Made by a program: the position numbers and the translations under genes
In this document: positions 15,044 through 24,433 of the stretch, one piece after another
Layout: each line of letters opens with the position of its first letter
Numbering within the stretch: position 1 is the stretch's first letter
The notes under the pieces: model-generated
The model's input: only the letters and a program-made list of their open reading frames with translations
What the model was told of the DNA's origin: nothing
Databases searched by the model: none
Source: CBDDFS01 sp965227255
Lineage (GTDB): Bacteria > Bacteroidota > Bacteroidia > Flavobacteriales_E > Vicingaceae
DNA: 64,000 bases
NCBI GenBank assembly: GCA_965227255.1
Contig: CBDDFS010000001.1
Coordinates: forward strand, 372,001 to 436,000
Direction: 5' to 3'

Positions 15044-15421
15044 TCAGTCAAACAGAGGCAAATACTTTTCTTTTCTCTGCAGAATAAGAACAACATTCAG
15101 CGCTGCTACCAGCACGGCCTGCCACATTTCTGCGATATCCCGGTTAGAGAAAACGAAGATCAAAAAGCAAACCGATAAAGGAAACAATGCAATCAGAATA
15201 ACACTGGTCCATCGATTGATCAACAGGAAGAGACCTATGATAATCTCAAGAATATAAAGAAAGGGCAGGTAGATCACCACAGAATCGAGGAACTGCCTGG
15301 CCTCAACTGGCATGTCATCTCCATAACTCGTGGGATAAAAATGAAACCATTGATTCAGTCCGTATATTATCAGAAATACTCCAAGAATAATTCTCAACCA
15401 TTTAGAAGATCCTTCTTTCAT
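15044..15421 (-). CDS. Small DoxX-like membrane protein
   Basis: The 125-residue product has four predicted membrane helices. The N-terminal LRIILGVFLIIYGLNQWFHF resembles the first helix of DoxX/SURF4-type small membrane proteins. YLPFLYILEIIIGLFLLINR and a C-terminal VLILQRKEKY follow. Function is unknown. It is the first gene of a two-gene unit with the downstream lipoprotein. It is unrelated in detail to the longer DoxX-like protein at 6942-7562. Confidence 0.65.
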   Translation of the reverse strand: MKEGSSKWLRIILGVFLIIYGLNQWFHFYPTSYGDDMPVEARQFLDSVVIYLPFLYILEIIIGLFLLINRWTSVILIALFPLSVCFLIFVFSNRDIAEMWQAVLVAALNVVLILQRKEKYLPLFD

Positions 15422-15537
15422 AACTCTTTCCTTAATTGTAAACTACGTTTCTAAAAGTAAAATTTTCCTGGGATTTTCATGTGATTTATTATCGGAACTG
15501 ATAAAAATCATACATGTCCATATTTGACATTTCCTTG

Positions 15538-16353
15538 CTATGGCAATGAACCTTTTGTCACACTTTCAATTGTATCCAGATTATCTGGATTCATAGGCGG
15601 ATCGGGTATCTCAGGCAAGTATGGCATGATATAAATCCGAATAGGAAACAATTCATTCACAGCCAATTGATGATCAAAATCTAGCTCATGATAGGGCTTC
15701 CCAAAAGTCTCTTTGGAGAATTCATCATGTATCTCATCATAGACCTCTTTGATGAACAATGTGAGCTCCCGTAATTTGATCCATGTGGATGCTGAAGCCA
15801 GGGAGTCATTTATACCCGCATAGATCCAGAATGACTCTTTCGATACAGGTTGTTCTCCAAGAAATTGAATTTTCTTCATCTTGAATTCAGGCATTCTTTC
15901 AGAAGAAGGATCACTTTTTATAAAATTTTTCATCGAGTCTTTTTGACTCATTAAGTCATGTACCAGATAACCACGATGATAAATTCTATTGGAATCCTCG
16001 TATTCTACATTGTAGATATTCCTCATATTATAACAGCCCCATTCCCCGTCTATTCGCTCTCCAGCAATTATATGTGAAATCCTTTTCAAGGAATCATTAA
16101 TCCACAGCATGGACCTGTATGAATCATATTTCTGGTGGTAAACTGAATCCGAAAGCCTGGCATAATCAGTGTCATCGAGTTTTCCATTATAGTAAAGCAG
16201 ATAATACCCAAGTTGCTCAGCAAGAGCTAATTCCGGAATTTGAATAATAAATTCAGGACGATTTTCTTCCTCGATCTCCAGTGAAGTCTTGTTGGAATCA
16301 CAGGAAAATAAAAGCGCAAAAGCTAAGATGTGAATTAAACGGAAAAACTTCAT
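15538..16353 (-). CDS. Hypothetical lipoprotein
   Basis: The start at 16353 gives 271 residues beginning with a signal peptide and lipobox ALLFSC (Cys18); an upstream in-frame extension lacks a signal and lies in the previous gene. The mature part is acidic near its N-terminus and otherwise helical and rich in Asp, Tyr and Ser, with a Pro-rich segment (PEIPDPPMNP) close to the C-terminus. No known family is recognised. It overlaps the upstream exported-protein gene by 4 bp (ATGA), so the two are coupled. Confidence 0.65.
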   Translation of the reverse strand: MKFFRLIHILAFALLFSCDSNKTSLEIEEENRPEFIIQIPELALAEQLGYYLLYYNGKLDDTDYARLSDSVYHQKYDSYRSMLWINDSLKRISHIIAGERIDGEWGCYNMRNIYNVEYEDSNRIYHRGYLVHDLMSQKDSMKNFIKSDPSSERMPEFKMKKIQFLGEQPVSKESFWIYAGINDSLASASTWIKLRELTLFIKEVYDEIHDEFSKETFGKPYHELDFDHQLAVNELFPIRIYIMPYLPEIPDPPMNPDNLDTIESVTKGSLP

Positions 16354-16832
16354 TGAATTGCCCTGTGGTAATTTTTCATAACCAGAAGTGTGGCCCAATT
16401 TTCGGCGTTAATCTTCCAATAGTTCAGATGTCCATACTTCTCTTTTTCTTTTTCATTCTTATACTCCTCTGAAAAAAGGTATTTCATAGGGACTTCCCAG
16501 TATCCGGTGCATCCACCGCAGATTTTGACTTTCTTTTTAGAAGATTTCAATTTTTCGATCTGTAACAGATCTTCTTCAGAAAAGTCGATCAATTGTTTTT
16601 CCGCTGATCTCTCCAACAGAAGAAGGGCAAGATATTGTCTCTCCGCTTTTCCCTTATGCAAATAACTTCGGATAATATCATATTGCTCAGCTTTATAAAA
16701 TTCAGCCATATTAATGACTTCATCCGTGTACGTTGGAGAAGATCTGCCACAAGTGAATCCAACGGACTTATCTCTTTGAGCCCAAATGCTCAAGGCAAAA
16801 AATGTCAAAAGAAGAAAGATTAAATATCTCAC
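16350..16832 (-). CDS. Hypothetical secreted protein
   Basis: The 160-residue product has a clear signal peptide ending FALSIWAQ. A helical region (about 40-95) contains FYKAEQYDIIRSYL and LLLLERSAEKQL and resembles a small helical repeat. A CGGCTGYWEV patch with two cysteines and a charged C-terminus follow. Conserved Cys28, Cys104 and Cys107 could pair or bind metal. The family is not recognised. It is coupled to the downstream lipoprotein gene. Confidence 0.6.
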   Translation of the reverse strand: MRYLIFLLLTFFALSIWAQRDKSVGFTCGRSSPTYTDEVINMAEFYKAEQYDIIRSYLHKGKAERQYLALLLLERSAEKQLIDFSEEDLLQIEKLKSSKKKVKICGGCTGYWEVPMKYLFSEEYKNEKEKEKYGHLNYWKINAENWATLLVMKNYHRAIQ

Positions 16833-16887
16833 AACCTGTGCATTTCTGAATGACTAACGTTTCTTGGACAAAGTTTATTCTCTTCTT

Positions 16888-18111
16888 TCAATTCTCATCT
16901 AAACGATCCTTTATGGATTGGAGCAGCATGGAAGTATTCTCATTCTGATACGGATACTTTTCTTTCGGACTATATTTCTCTACTATATCGACCAATTCCT
17001 GAGCGTCATTGTTTTGACCAACTTCAATCAATTCAAGCGCTCTTTTCAACGTAACAGATCTCACGGCATCAATCATGTATAGATCAGAATAACTGTTTGT
17101 ATTCGCTTTCTTTGATAAAGCAAGAAAATCGCTAATATTCTTTTTGTAGGTTTTCTCAGGCATTTCTCTTCTTTCCTGGTCGATGCGCTCCAGCATAACC
17201 CAGGGGGTCAGATGATAATCCAGAGACAACTTGCTTTCTTCCCTGATCGAATTAGTCAGGAATACTTCTCGATCAAAAGAATTGACGCTAAGCATTTCCA
17301 GAAAAAGTCTATCCGAGCGTAAAATGTACTTTCCTTCATAGCTGGGCTTCATAACCCAGGTCAAATTATCAATTCTGATCAATGAATCCGACCATTTTTG
17401 GTGAGCCACCTCTTCCAATGCGGCCCTTTCCATTCCAAAGTCTGCTATTTCTTTGCCTTGAAGCATATTGGCATACCAAATAGTATTTAAAAGACTTACA
17501 TCGACAACTGAAACATCGGTCCTGTAACCCTCTTGAATTTGCAAATACCATAGGTTGATGGTGTAATAATCTCCGCTTGAAACCAAGATAGAGCTGGGTG
17601 AACACAGATCAAGCACTGCCTTGTTCAATTCCAGTCCGTAACTGCTAAATCCTCCTCTTTCTTTGCCCTGACCGAAAGCCCATTTTGCAGAATCGAGTTG
17701 GCCTTTGTAATAATAAGATATGGCCAGACTCCCCCATTCTGATGTGATCTTGGTATACGGATCCAGGGCCATCATCTGACCTTCATATTTCGGACTCAGT
17801 TCATTCGTCTTCTCAAGGTGTTTGCTTGACTTTTCCGTAATGGATCTTTTCATGTTGGGAATTTGACTTCCATCTTTTGAATTCAATCTACTGTATGAAT
17901 AACCCAGATAATAATGTGCTTCTGAATCATCTGGTCTCAATTCTACTGCTTTCTCAAGATTCTCAACAGCACGGGCAAAATCCTGGTCTTCAAATGATTT
18001 ATCATATTCCTGTTTTCCATTGTTCAGATATTCCTCAAAGGACAGTCCATCCTGTGAATACAAAAGACCTCCGTAGAAAAGAAAACAAAGAATGCTTACA
18101 ACTCTTCTCAT
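16888..18111 (-). CDS. Exported TPR-repeat protein
   Basis: The start at 18111 gives 407 residues with a signal peptide (VVSILCFLFYGGLLYSQ). The frame stays open upstream into the rpsA 3' region, but that part has no protein-like features. TPR-like pairs lie at about residues 28-70 (FARAVENLEKAVELRPDDSEAHYYLGY) and 115-160. The remaining 240 residues include a YTINLWYLQIQEGYR segment of the type seen in Bacteroidota membrane-linked TPR proteins. No enzyme motif was seen. It follows the S1 terminator and is probably its own unit. Confidence 0.7.
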   Translation of the reverse strand: MRRVVSILCFLFYGGLLYSQDGLSFEEYLNNGKQEYDKSFEDQDFARAVENLEKAVELRPDDSEAHYYLGYSYSRLNSKDGSQIPNMKRSITEKSSKHLEKTNELSPKYEGQMMALDPYTKITSEWGSLAISYYYKGQLDSAKWAFGQGKERGGFSSYGLELNKAVLDLCSPSSILVSSGDYYTINLWYLQIQEGYRTDVSVVDVSLLNTIWYANMLQGKEIADFGMERAALEEVAHQKWSDSLIRIDNLTWVMKPSYEGKYILRSDRLFLEMLSVNSFDREVFLTNSIREESKLSLDYHLTPWVMLERIDQERREMPEKTYKKNISDFLALSKKANTNSYSDLYMIDAVRSVTLKRALELIEVGQNNDAQELVDIVEKYSPKEKYPYQNENTSMLLQSIKDRLDEN

Positions 18112-18173
18112 TTTTGTTTGAATGATATCAGCAAAGTACCAAAAGATAAAGTAAGGGAGAGAATTTAAGGTAT

Positions 18174-18201
18174 AAAAAAAGCCCCATGTTTCTATGAGGC
18201 T
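18174..18201 (-). terminator. Rho-independent terminator of rpsA
   Basis: On the minus strand the stem AGCCTCAT/ATGGGGCT (one G-U pair) is followed by seven U, about 25 bp after the rpsA stop codon. Confidence 0.88.
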
Positions 18202-18223
18202 TTTGTATTTGAAGTTGAGAATT

Positions 18224-20365
18224 TTACTTCTCTCCTTTTTCCATTTTAGATTTAAGATCTCCAAGAACATCCAAATCACCAAGCGTTGTTTTCTCCTGAC
18301 TTTCGTTGATCTTCTTGACAGCTTTAGAGCTTGACTTGCTCTTTGTGGCTTTCTTCGCTCCTCCTTCTTCAGCAGCTTTGTAGCTGTGTAGGTGAGAAAC
18401 GACGATCTTTCTAGCATTCTTGTTGAACTCAAGAACTTTGAAGTCAAGTTCTTCTTCATTCTTGGCAGTTGATCCGTCTTCCTTCGTAAGGTTCTTTGGT
18501 GAACAAATTCCCTCAACTCCATAAGGAAGTGAAACAATAGCATGTTTCTTGGTCACCTCAATAATGGTTCCCTTATGAACTGAACCTACAGTAAATACTC
18601 CTTCGAATACTTCCCATGGATTCTCTTCCAACTGTTTGTGTCCTAGACTCAATCTTCTGTTATCTCTGTCGATCTCAAGGATTACAACATCAATGTTCTC
18701 ACCAACCTTGGTTACTTCAGATGGGTGATTGATCTTCTTAGACCATGAAAGGTCAGAAATGTGAATCAATCCATCTACACCATCGGCCAATTCAACAAAT
18801 ACACCAAAGTCTGAGATGTTGGTTACTTTACCAGTGTGCTTAGACTCAACAGCGTAATCGTTTTCGATGTTCTCCCATGGATCCGGAGTCAACTGCTTGA
18901 TACCAAGTGACATTTTTCTGTCCTCTCTGTCAAGCGTAAGAACTTTGGCTTCCACTTCGTCGCTAACCTTGAAGAATTCCTGTGCAGGCTTCAAGTGGTT
19001 CGACCATGAAATCTCTGATACGTGGATTAGTCCTTCAACACCAGGCTGAATTTCCACGAAAGCACCGTAGTCCGCAACTACTACAACTTTACCTTTCACT
19101 GTATCACCAACTTTGATGTTCTCATCAAGTTTATCCCATGGATGATCCTGAAGTTGTTTCAATCCAAGAGCAATTCTCTTCTTGTCATCATCGAAGTCAA
19201 GAATTACCACGTTGATTTTTTCATCCAACTCAACGATCTCTTCCGGATGGTTGATTCTACCCCATGAAAGATCTGTAATGTGGATCAATCCGTCAACACC
19301 ACCAAGGTCGATGAATACACCGTAAGAAGTGATGTTCTTAACGATTCCTTCAAGTACCTGACCTTTCTCAAGCTTGGCAATAATTTGTTTTTTCTGTTCC
19401 TCAAGTTCAGCTTCGATAAGAGCTTTGTGAGATACAACCACGTTTTTGAATTCTTTGTTGATCTTAACAACTTTGAATTCCATGGTCTTGTCAACGTAGA
19501 TATCGTAATCTCTGATCGGCTTCACATCGATCTGTGATCCCGGAAGGAATGCTTCGATACCAAATACATCAACGATCAATCCACCTTTCGTTCTACACTT
19601 CACATGACCTTTAATTACTTCTTGTGTGCTGAGGGCATCATTTACTCTATCCCAGGCTCTAAGAGCTCTGGCCTTTGTGTGAGAAAGCAGTAGTTGTCCG
19701 TTCTTGTCTTCCTGGCTCTCAACAAATACCTCAACCTGATCTCCGATCTTAAGGTCTTTGTTGTACCTCAATTCTGACATTGAAATAACACCGTCAGACT
19801 TATATCCAACGTTTACAACAGCTTCCTTGCCCGTGATAGCAACGATGGTACCATCGATTACATCCTGTACGGCAATGGAAGTAAGTGTATCGTCATACAT
19901 TTTCTCAAGATCTTTTCGGTCTTTCTCAGAGTAAACATCTCCGGTCTTACCAACAAGATCCCAGTTAAATTCTTCTTCTTTTACCTCTTCCTTTTTCGGA
20001 GCAGCTTTTTTCTCCGCTTTTGGTTCGGCCTTTTTTGCTTTAGACTCTGCTTTTGGAGTCTCTTCAACAACAGTCTCAGTAGCTTTCGCTTCTACAGCTT
20101 CTGCCTGCTTCTCTGCAGTAACTTCTTTTTCCTCAGTTTTCTTTGCTGTGGTTTTTTTAGCAGTTGTTTTTGCAGTGGTAGATTTGGCAGTAGATGATTT
20201 TGCCGTTGTTTTTGCTGCAGTTTTCTTGGTAGTTGATTTAGCAGCAGTTTTGCTTGTGCTTGTTTTCGATGCAGACTTCGCTGCAGTCGTTTTCTTGGCC
20301 GCAGCAGAAGTAGATTTTTTTGGTTCTTCCTTCGCCGCTTCCTTCTTTTCTATGGTCTCAGCCAT
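18224..20365 (-). CDS. rpsA: 30S ribosomal protein S1 with histone-H1-like N-terminal extension
   Basis: The ATG at 20365 gives 713 residues. Six S1 (OB-fold) RNA-binding domains run from about residue 165 to 640; domains 3-5 carry the classical YGVFIDL/GLIHITDLSW pattern and the last is degenerate. Residues 1-132 are an unusual low-complexity extension, first Lys/Ala/Thr-rich (KTTAKK-type repeats) and then Lys/Glu-rich. A Lys/Ser-rich linker and a short LGDLKSKMEKGEK tail end the protein. S1 helps unfold and bind mRNA, important where Shine-Dalgarno signals are weak. It is monocistronic with its own promoter and terminator. Confidence 0.96.
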   Translation of the reverse strand: MAETIEKKEAAKEEPKKSTSAAAKKTTAAKSASKTSTSKTAAKSTTKKTAAKTTAKSSTAKSTTAKTTAKKTTAKKTEEKEVTAEKQAEAVEAKATETVVEETPKAESKAKKAEPKAEKKAAPKKEEVKEEEFNWDLVGKTGDVYSEKDRKDLEKMYDDTLTSIAVQDVIDGTIVAITGKEAVVNVGYKSDGVISMSELRYNKDLKIGDQVEVFVESQEDKNGQLLLSHTKARALRAWDRVNDALSTQEVIKGHVKCRTKGGLIVDVFGIEAFLPGSQIDVKPIRDYDIYVDKTMEFKVVKINKEFKNVVVSHKALIEAELEEQKKQIIAKLEKGQVLEGIVKNITSYGVFIDLGGVDGLIHITDLSWGRINHPEEIVELDEKINVVILDFDDDKKRIALGLKQLQDHPWDKLDENIKVGDTVKGKVVVVADYGAFVEIQPGVEGLIHVSEISWSNHLKPAQEFFKVSDEVEAKVLTLDREDRKMSLGIKQLTPDPWENIENDYAVESKHTGKVTNISDFGVFVELADGVDGLIHISDLSWSKKINHPSEVTKVGENIDVVILEIDRDNRRLSLGHKQLEENPWEVFEGVFTVGSVHKGTIIEVTKKHAIVSLPYGVEGICSPKNLTKEDGSTAKNEEELDFKVLEFNKNARKIVVSHLHSYKAAEEGGAKKATKSKSSSKAVKKINESQEKTTLGDLDVLGDLKSKMEKGEK

Positions 20366-20455
20366 GTAGTTATCATTTGTATCCCATTGCAAGTCGGTAA
20401 TCAATAGGAGCGATTAATTAAACCTGTCTACCGATAACAGGCGTTTTAGGGGCGG

Positions 20456-20463
20456 CAAAAATA
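20456..20463 (-). promoter_or_regulatory. rpsA promoter -7 box
   Basis: TATTTTTG on the minus strand, about 90 bp before the rpsA start. It lies in a 17-bp block (plus strand GGGCGGCAAAAATAAGG) that is identical at the rpsU promoter. No good TTG was seen at the -33 spacing. Confidence 0.55.
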
Positions 20464-20485
20464 AGGATAATTAATTGAAAATCGA

Positions 20486-21673
20486 CTATTTAAGGTCTAT
20501 TCTGTCCTCAAAGTCCTCATAAAGAAGATATTTCTCTCGGATCTTCTTGAATTTTTCAAGATCGAATTCCCATGAAGCGCGTATTTCCTCTTCCGGAATT
20601 TCGTCAATGATCTGCTGTTTCAACGTAGCATTACCAGCTAATAGATTGAAATAATTGATAAAGAAATCTTTCTTTACTGGCAGGTAGTTATAGAATGAAA
20701 TCAAATACGTCAGATTCAGTCTCCTCATTTCCCTCAATTCGTCCATGGGCCAACTGGTAAAGCTCATTCCAAAGCAGTTTCTGCCTTTTAGCTTTGGATT
20801 TTTGCTGCCTTCCGTACTTTCGGGCACAAAGATGTAAGAGCCAATTGCGTAATCCGGATGACCAATGACCTGAAATGGATATTCCGTTCCTCTTCCAACG
20901 CTGACAACGGTTCCTTCGAAAAAACAAATAGATGGATAGAGATATATGGACCTCATATTCGGAAGATTGGGGGAAGGACGAATGGGAAGTTCATAAAACG
21001 TATTGTGATCGTATTTGCCATTCGGAATAACTCTGAGGTTGCACTCACCTGTCGAATTCCAGTTTTCCCCTTTGACCATCATTCCATACTCTCCAATTGT
21101 CATGCCATATACCACAGGAACTTCATGCATGCCGACAAAAGATTTGAACCTGGGTTCAAGGACAGGACCATCAATATAATGTCCATTTGGATTAGGGCGA
21201 TCAAGAACGATAAGATCGATGTTCGATTCTGCACAGGCCTTCATGACATAGGTCAATGTGGAGATGTAAGTATAAAACCTCACTCCTACGTCCTGGAGAT
21301 CAAAAAGTATAATATCTATTCCCTGCATCTGATCTTTTCTGGGCTCCCTGTTATCGCCATAGAGAGAAATAATAGGTATTCCGGTTTCTTTGTCTATGCT
21401 ATTGTCGAGATGTTCACCGGCATCTGCCTTTCCTCTGAATCCGTGTTCCGGACTGAATATTTTAACCACACTTACACCTAAATTCAACATAGTATCCAAA
21501 AGATGGCTACTTCCCACATATGATGCATGATTGGCAACAATTGCAACTCTTTTCTGTTGAAGCAAAGGCAAATAAAGGTCAATGCGCTCTGCTCCGGGTA
21601 CAACCTCATCAGATTTGAACTGGGCATTGGCTTGAAAGGAAAATAAAGAGAATAGAATGACAAGGCAAGTCAT
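20486..21673 (-). CDS. NamZ-like exo-beta-N-acetylmuramidase (DUF1343) family protein
   Basis: The start at 21673 gives 395 residues with a signal peptide (MTCLVILFSLFSFQANAQ). Longer in-frame starts would run into the divergent gene. Family-typical segments are RVAIVANHASYVG, IFSPEHGFRG, FDLQDVGVRFYTYI, LDRPNPNG, EVPVVYGMTIGEYG and EGTVVSVGRGTEYPFQVIG. NamZ removes terminal N-acetylmuramate from peptidoglycan fragments, so a role in cell-wall recycling or scavenging is likely. The periplasmic or outer-membrane location is inferred. It is divergent from the LolC/E-like gene with only about 40 bp between start codons. Confidence 0.85.
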   Translation of the reverse strand: MTCLVILFSLFSFQANAQFKSDEVVPGAERIDLYLPLLQQKRVAIVANHASYVGSSHLLDTMLNLGVSVVKIFSPEHGFRGKADAGEHLDNSIDKETGIPIISLYGDNREPRKDQMQGIDIILFDLQDVGVRFYTYISTLTYVMKACAESNIDLIVLDRPNPNGHYIDGPVLEPRFKSFVGMHEVPVVYGMTIGEYGMMVKGENWNSTGECNLRVIPNGKYDHNTFYELPIRPSPNLPNMRSIYLYPSICFFEGTVVSVGRGTEYPFQVIGHPDYAIGSYIFVPESTEGSKNPKLKGRNCFGMSFTSWPMDELREMRRLNLTYLISFYNYLPVKKDFFINYFNLLAGNATLKQQIIDEIPEEEIRASWEFDLEKFKKIREKYLLYEDFEDRIDLK

Positions 21674-21713
21674 GATGCCACCTATATTTCTACTTTTACC
21701 GATTATTGTGAGC

Positions 21714-22931
21714 ATGCTGTACCGCAAATTTGAAATTTTCATCGCAAATAAACTCATCCGGGAAAGGAAAAGAGGTCGCAGAACACGTCCTGTCGTCCGC
21801 ATTTCTGTGCTGGCCATAGCTCTCAGCTGTGCCGTAATGATTCTTACAGCAGCAGTTGTGCGGGGTTTTAAAGAAGAAATCAGCAATAAGGTCATTGGAT
21901 TTGGTTCACATATTCAGATCAGCCATTATGAGAGTCGGAATGCCTACGAAACTAAACCTATTAATGAAAACGAAGAAATCGAGGCTTTGGTACAGATGGA
22001 AAACGTTTCACACATACAACGTTTTGTAACAAAAGCAGGAATTCTCAAGAAAGATGGAAATATTCAGGCCAATATTCTAAAAGGTGTGGATGAAGATTTC
22101 GACTGGTCCTTCTTCAACGACCAAATGATCGAAGGCGAAGCGGGAATTGAGCAATCAAATAACGAGATCATTCTTTCTTCAAAGTCAGCACGAGCCCTTA
22201 ACGTGAGGGCCGGCGATGATATTTTGCTCTATTTTATTCAGGATCCGCCCAGGGTGAGAAAGCTCACCGTAAAAGGAATCTATGAAACCGGATTTGGTCA
22301 ATTCGATGAACTGATCGCTCTTACTGATATTGCTTTGCTGCAAAAGATCAATTCATGGACCAGCGATGAAGTAAGCGGTTATGAAGTAGCAGTGAAAGAC
22401 CTTGATGATATTGAAGAGACGAACAATGAAGTCTATATGAGCATTCCTCACAATCTCAATTCGATGACCATTTTTGAGAAACATCCCGACATCTTCAATT
22501 GGCTTGAATTACAAAATGTAAATTTCATCATCATACTCACGCTAATGATACTGGTTGCGGCCATTAACGGAATCAGCGCACTCATTATTCTCATTCTTGA
22601 GAAAGGTAGTACTATAGGGATTCTTAAAGCAATGGGAGGGAGAAATTCATCCATCCGAAGAATTTTTATCCTTCAGGGAATTTATCTTCTTATATCCGGA
22701 TTATTCTGGGGAAATCTTTTCGGACTGGGGCTTTCATTCCTGCAAGAGAAATTTGAGATTATTACCCTTCCTGTCGAATCATATTACTTGTCATCTGTTC
22801 CTGTTAGCATTGATGCTTTCGATCTGTTATTGATCAACGGAAGCACCATTTTATTGTGTTTTATTGCTCTCATCCTACCATCCCAGATAATTTCAAGAAT
22901 AAACGTGGTAAAAGTGATCAAATTCGAATAA
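21714..22931 (+). CDS. LolC/LolE-type ABC transporter permease (FtsX family)
   Basis: The 405-residue protein starts MLYRKFEIFIANKLIRERK. It has a first membrane helix (ISVLAIALSCAVMILTAAVV), a large periplasmic domain (about residues 55-260), then three helices in the C-terminal FtsX/MacB-like domain. The motif EKGSTIGILKAMGGRNSSIRRIF is the cytoplasmic coupling helix region. In the LolCDE system such permeases extract lipoproteins from the inner membrane. The ATPase gene is not adjacent. The longer frame from 21657 would overlap the divergent NamZ-like gene. Confidence 0.85.
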   Translation: MLYRKFEIFIANKLIRERKRGRRTRPVVRISVLAIALSCAVMILTAAVVRGFKEEISNKVIGFGSHIQISHYESRNAYETKPINENEEIEALVQMENVSHIQRFVTKAGILKKDGNIQANILKGVDEDFDWSFFNDQMIEGEAGIEQSNNEIILSSKSARALNVRAGDDILLYFIQDPPRVRKLTVKGIYETGFGQFDELIALTDIALLQKINSWTSDEVSGYEVAVKDLDDIEETNNEVYMSIPHNLNSMTIFEKHPDIFNWLELQNVNFIIILTLMILVAAINGISALIILILEKGSTIGILKAMGGRNSSIRRIFILQGIYLLISGLFWGNLFGLGLSFLQEKFEIITLPVESYYLSSVPVSIDAFDLLLINGSTILLCFIALILPSQIISRINVVKVIKFE

Positions 22932-22948
22932 GGGGCTGGAGTATTTAA

Positions 22949-22956
22949 TACTTTTG
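22949..22956 (+). promoter_or_regulatory. -7-like box upstream of cystathionine beta-synthase
   Basis: TACTTTTG, followed by CACC, lies 16 bp before the ATG in the 41-bp gap after the permease gene. No TTG at -33 spacing was found, so this is partial support for a separate promoter. Confidence 0.4.
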
Positions 22957-22972
22957 CACCACGAATAAGAAC

Positions 22973-24335
22973 ATGGAATACTACAACGACATACTGGAAA
23001 CCATTGGAGATACTCCTCTGGTCAAAATCAACAAGATCACGAAAGACGTTCCAGCCCTGGTTTTGGCTAAGGTTGAGACCTTCAATCCCGGACACTCTAT
23101 CAAAGACAGAATGGCTGTTCAGATGGTGGAAGACGCTGAAAAAGAAGGACTGCTTAAACCAGGCGGGACCATTATCGAAGGGACTTCAGGAAACACAGGA
23201 ATGGGATTGGCCTTGGCCGCCATTGCAAAAGGTTACAAACTGATCTGTACCATGCCCGACAAACAGTCGAAGGAAAAAATGGACATACTCAGGGCTATGG
23301 GAGCCGAAGTTGTTGTAACTCCTACCAATGTGGCTGCCGACGATCCCAGATCATATTATTCTGTTGCCAAGGCATTGAATGAAAAAATTCCCAATTCATT
23401 CTACCCAAATCAGTATGACAATCTTTCAAACAGAAAGGCTCATTATGAGCAAACCGGACCTGAGATCTGGAAACAGACTGAGGGAAAGATCACCCACCTT
23501 GTTGTTGGTGTAGGAACCGGAGGAACAATTTCGGGAACAGCCAAGTATTTGAAAGAGCAGAATCCCGACATCAAAGTATGGGGTATAGACACATATGGTT
23601 CTGTCTTTAAGAAATATCATGAAAACAGGTGAGTTTGACGAATCGGAGATCTATTCTTACCTGACGGAAGGAATTGGCGAAGACATTCTTCCCGCCAATG
23701 TGGAATTTGACCTGATCGATCATTTTGAGAAAGTAACCGACAAGGATGGAATGGTCATGACAAGAAGACTTGCCAAAGAAGAGGGACTGTTCATGGGAAA
23801 TTCCGCCGGATCAGCTGTGGCCGGCTTGTTACAGTTATCTGATCAACTTACGGAAGATGATGTTGTAGTGATCATTTTCCATGATCATGGTAGTAGATAT
23901 GTCGGAAAGATCTTCAACGATGACTGGATGAGAGACAGAGGTTTTCTGGACGAAGAAGTGCCACTGGCCTCAGATATTATTCGCAAACATGAAGGTAAAA
24001 AACTGATCACGGTAGACGCCAAAGACACCATTTCTGCAGCAATTGAGAAAATGTCTGCATACAATATATCGCAGTTGCCTGTTCGAGAAAATGGAAGTTT
24101 TGTTGGTTCACTTGATGAAAGCAGCGTTTTTAGAAAATTGCTCGAACAACCTCATATTACTTCGGCCAGTGTGGAAGAGATCATGAAGGAGCCTTTTCCA
24201 ATCATGAAATCAGAAAGCGAGATAGATGACATCAGTCAGAAACTGAATAAAGAAAATCAGGCTGTTCTCATTGAAAAAGAAGGTGGTGATTTTCATATCA
24301 TTACCATGCAAGACATTATTGACGCCCTGAAGTAG
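22973..24335 (+). pseudogene. Cystathionine beta-synthase (PLP enzyme plus CBS pair), interrupted by a 1-nt frameshift
   Basis: Two overlapping frames, 22973-23632 and 23595-24335, join into one protein of about 450 residues. The first holds the fold-type II PLP core: NPGHSIKDRM with Lys44, EGTSGNTGMGLA and VGTGGTISGT. The second resumes with TGEFDESEIYSYLTEG, carries the rest of the catalytic domain (FMGNSAGSAVAG) and ends with two CBS domains. The break is at an A-run (23622-23625): one A fewer restores KKYHETGEFDE. The enzyme condenses serine or acetylserine-type substrates with a thiol. Both halves are otherwise intact, so either a sequencing or assembly indel or a very recent mutation is likely. 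Confidence 0.88.
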
Positions 24336-24433
24336 ATCATTTTCTTCGAGGCAGAACAAGTCTAAGCCTAAGATTTGATACCTTTAACGGGAATTGTAAT
24401 CGCCGAACAATTTACCTTAAGAGTCCTCAAATA

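Noticed and set aside
18112..18543. N-terminal extension of the exported TPR protein into the rpsA 3' end
   Set aside because: Overlaps rpsA codons in another frame and lacks a protein-like composition; the ATG at 18111 begins a clear signal peptide.
20148..20369. Val/Ala-rich open frame on the plus strand opposite the rpsA start
   Set aside because: Antisense of the Lys/Ala/Thr-repeat extension of S1; low complexity only.
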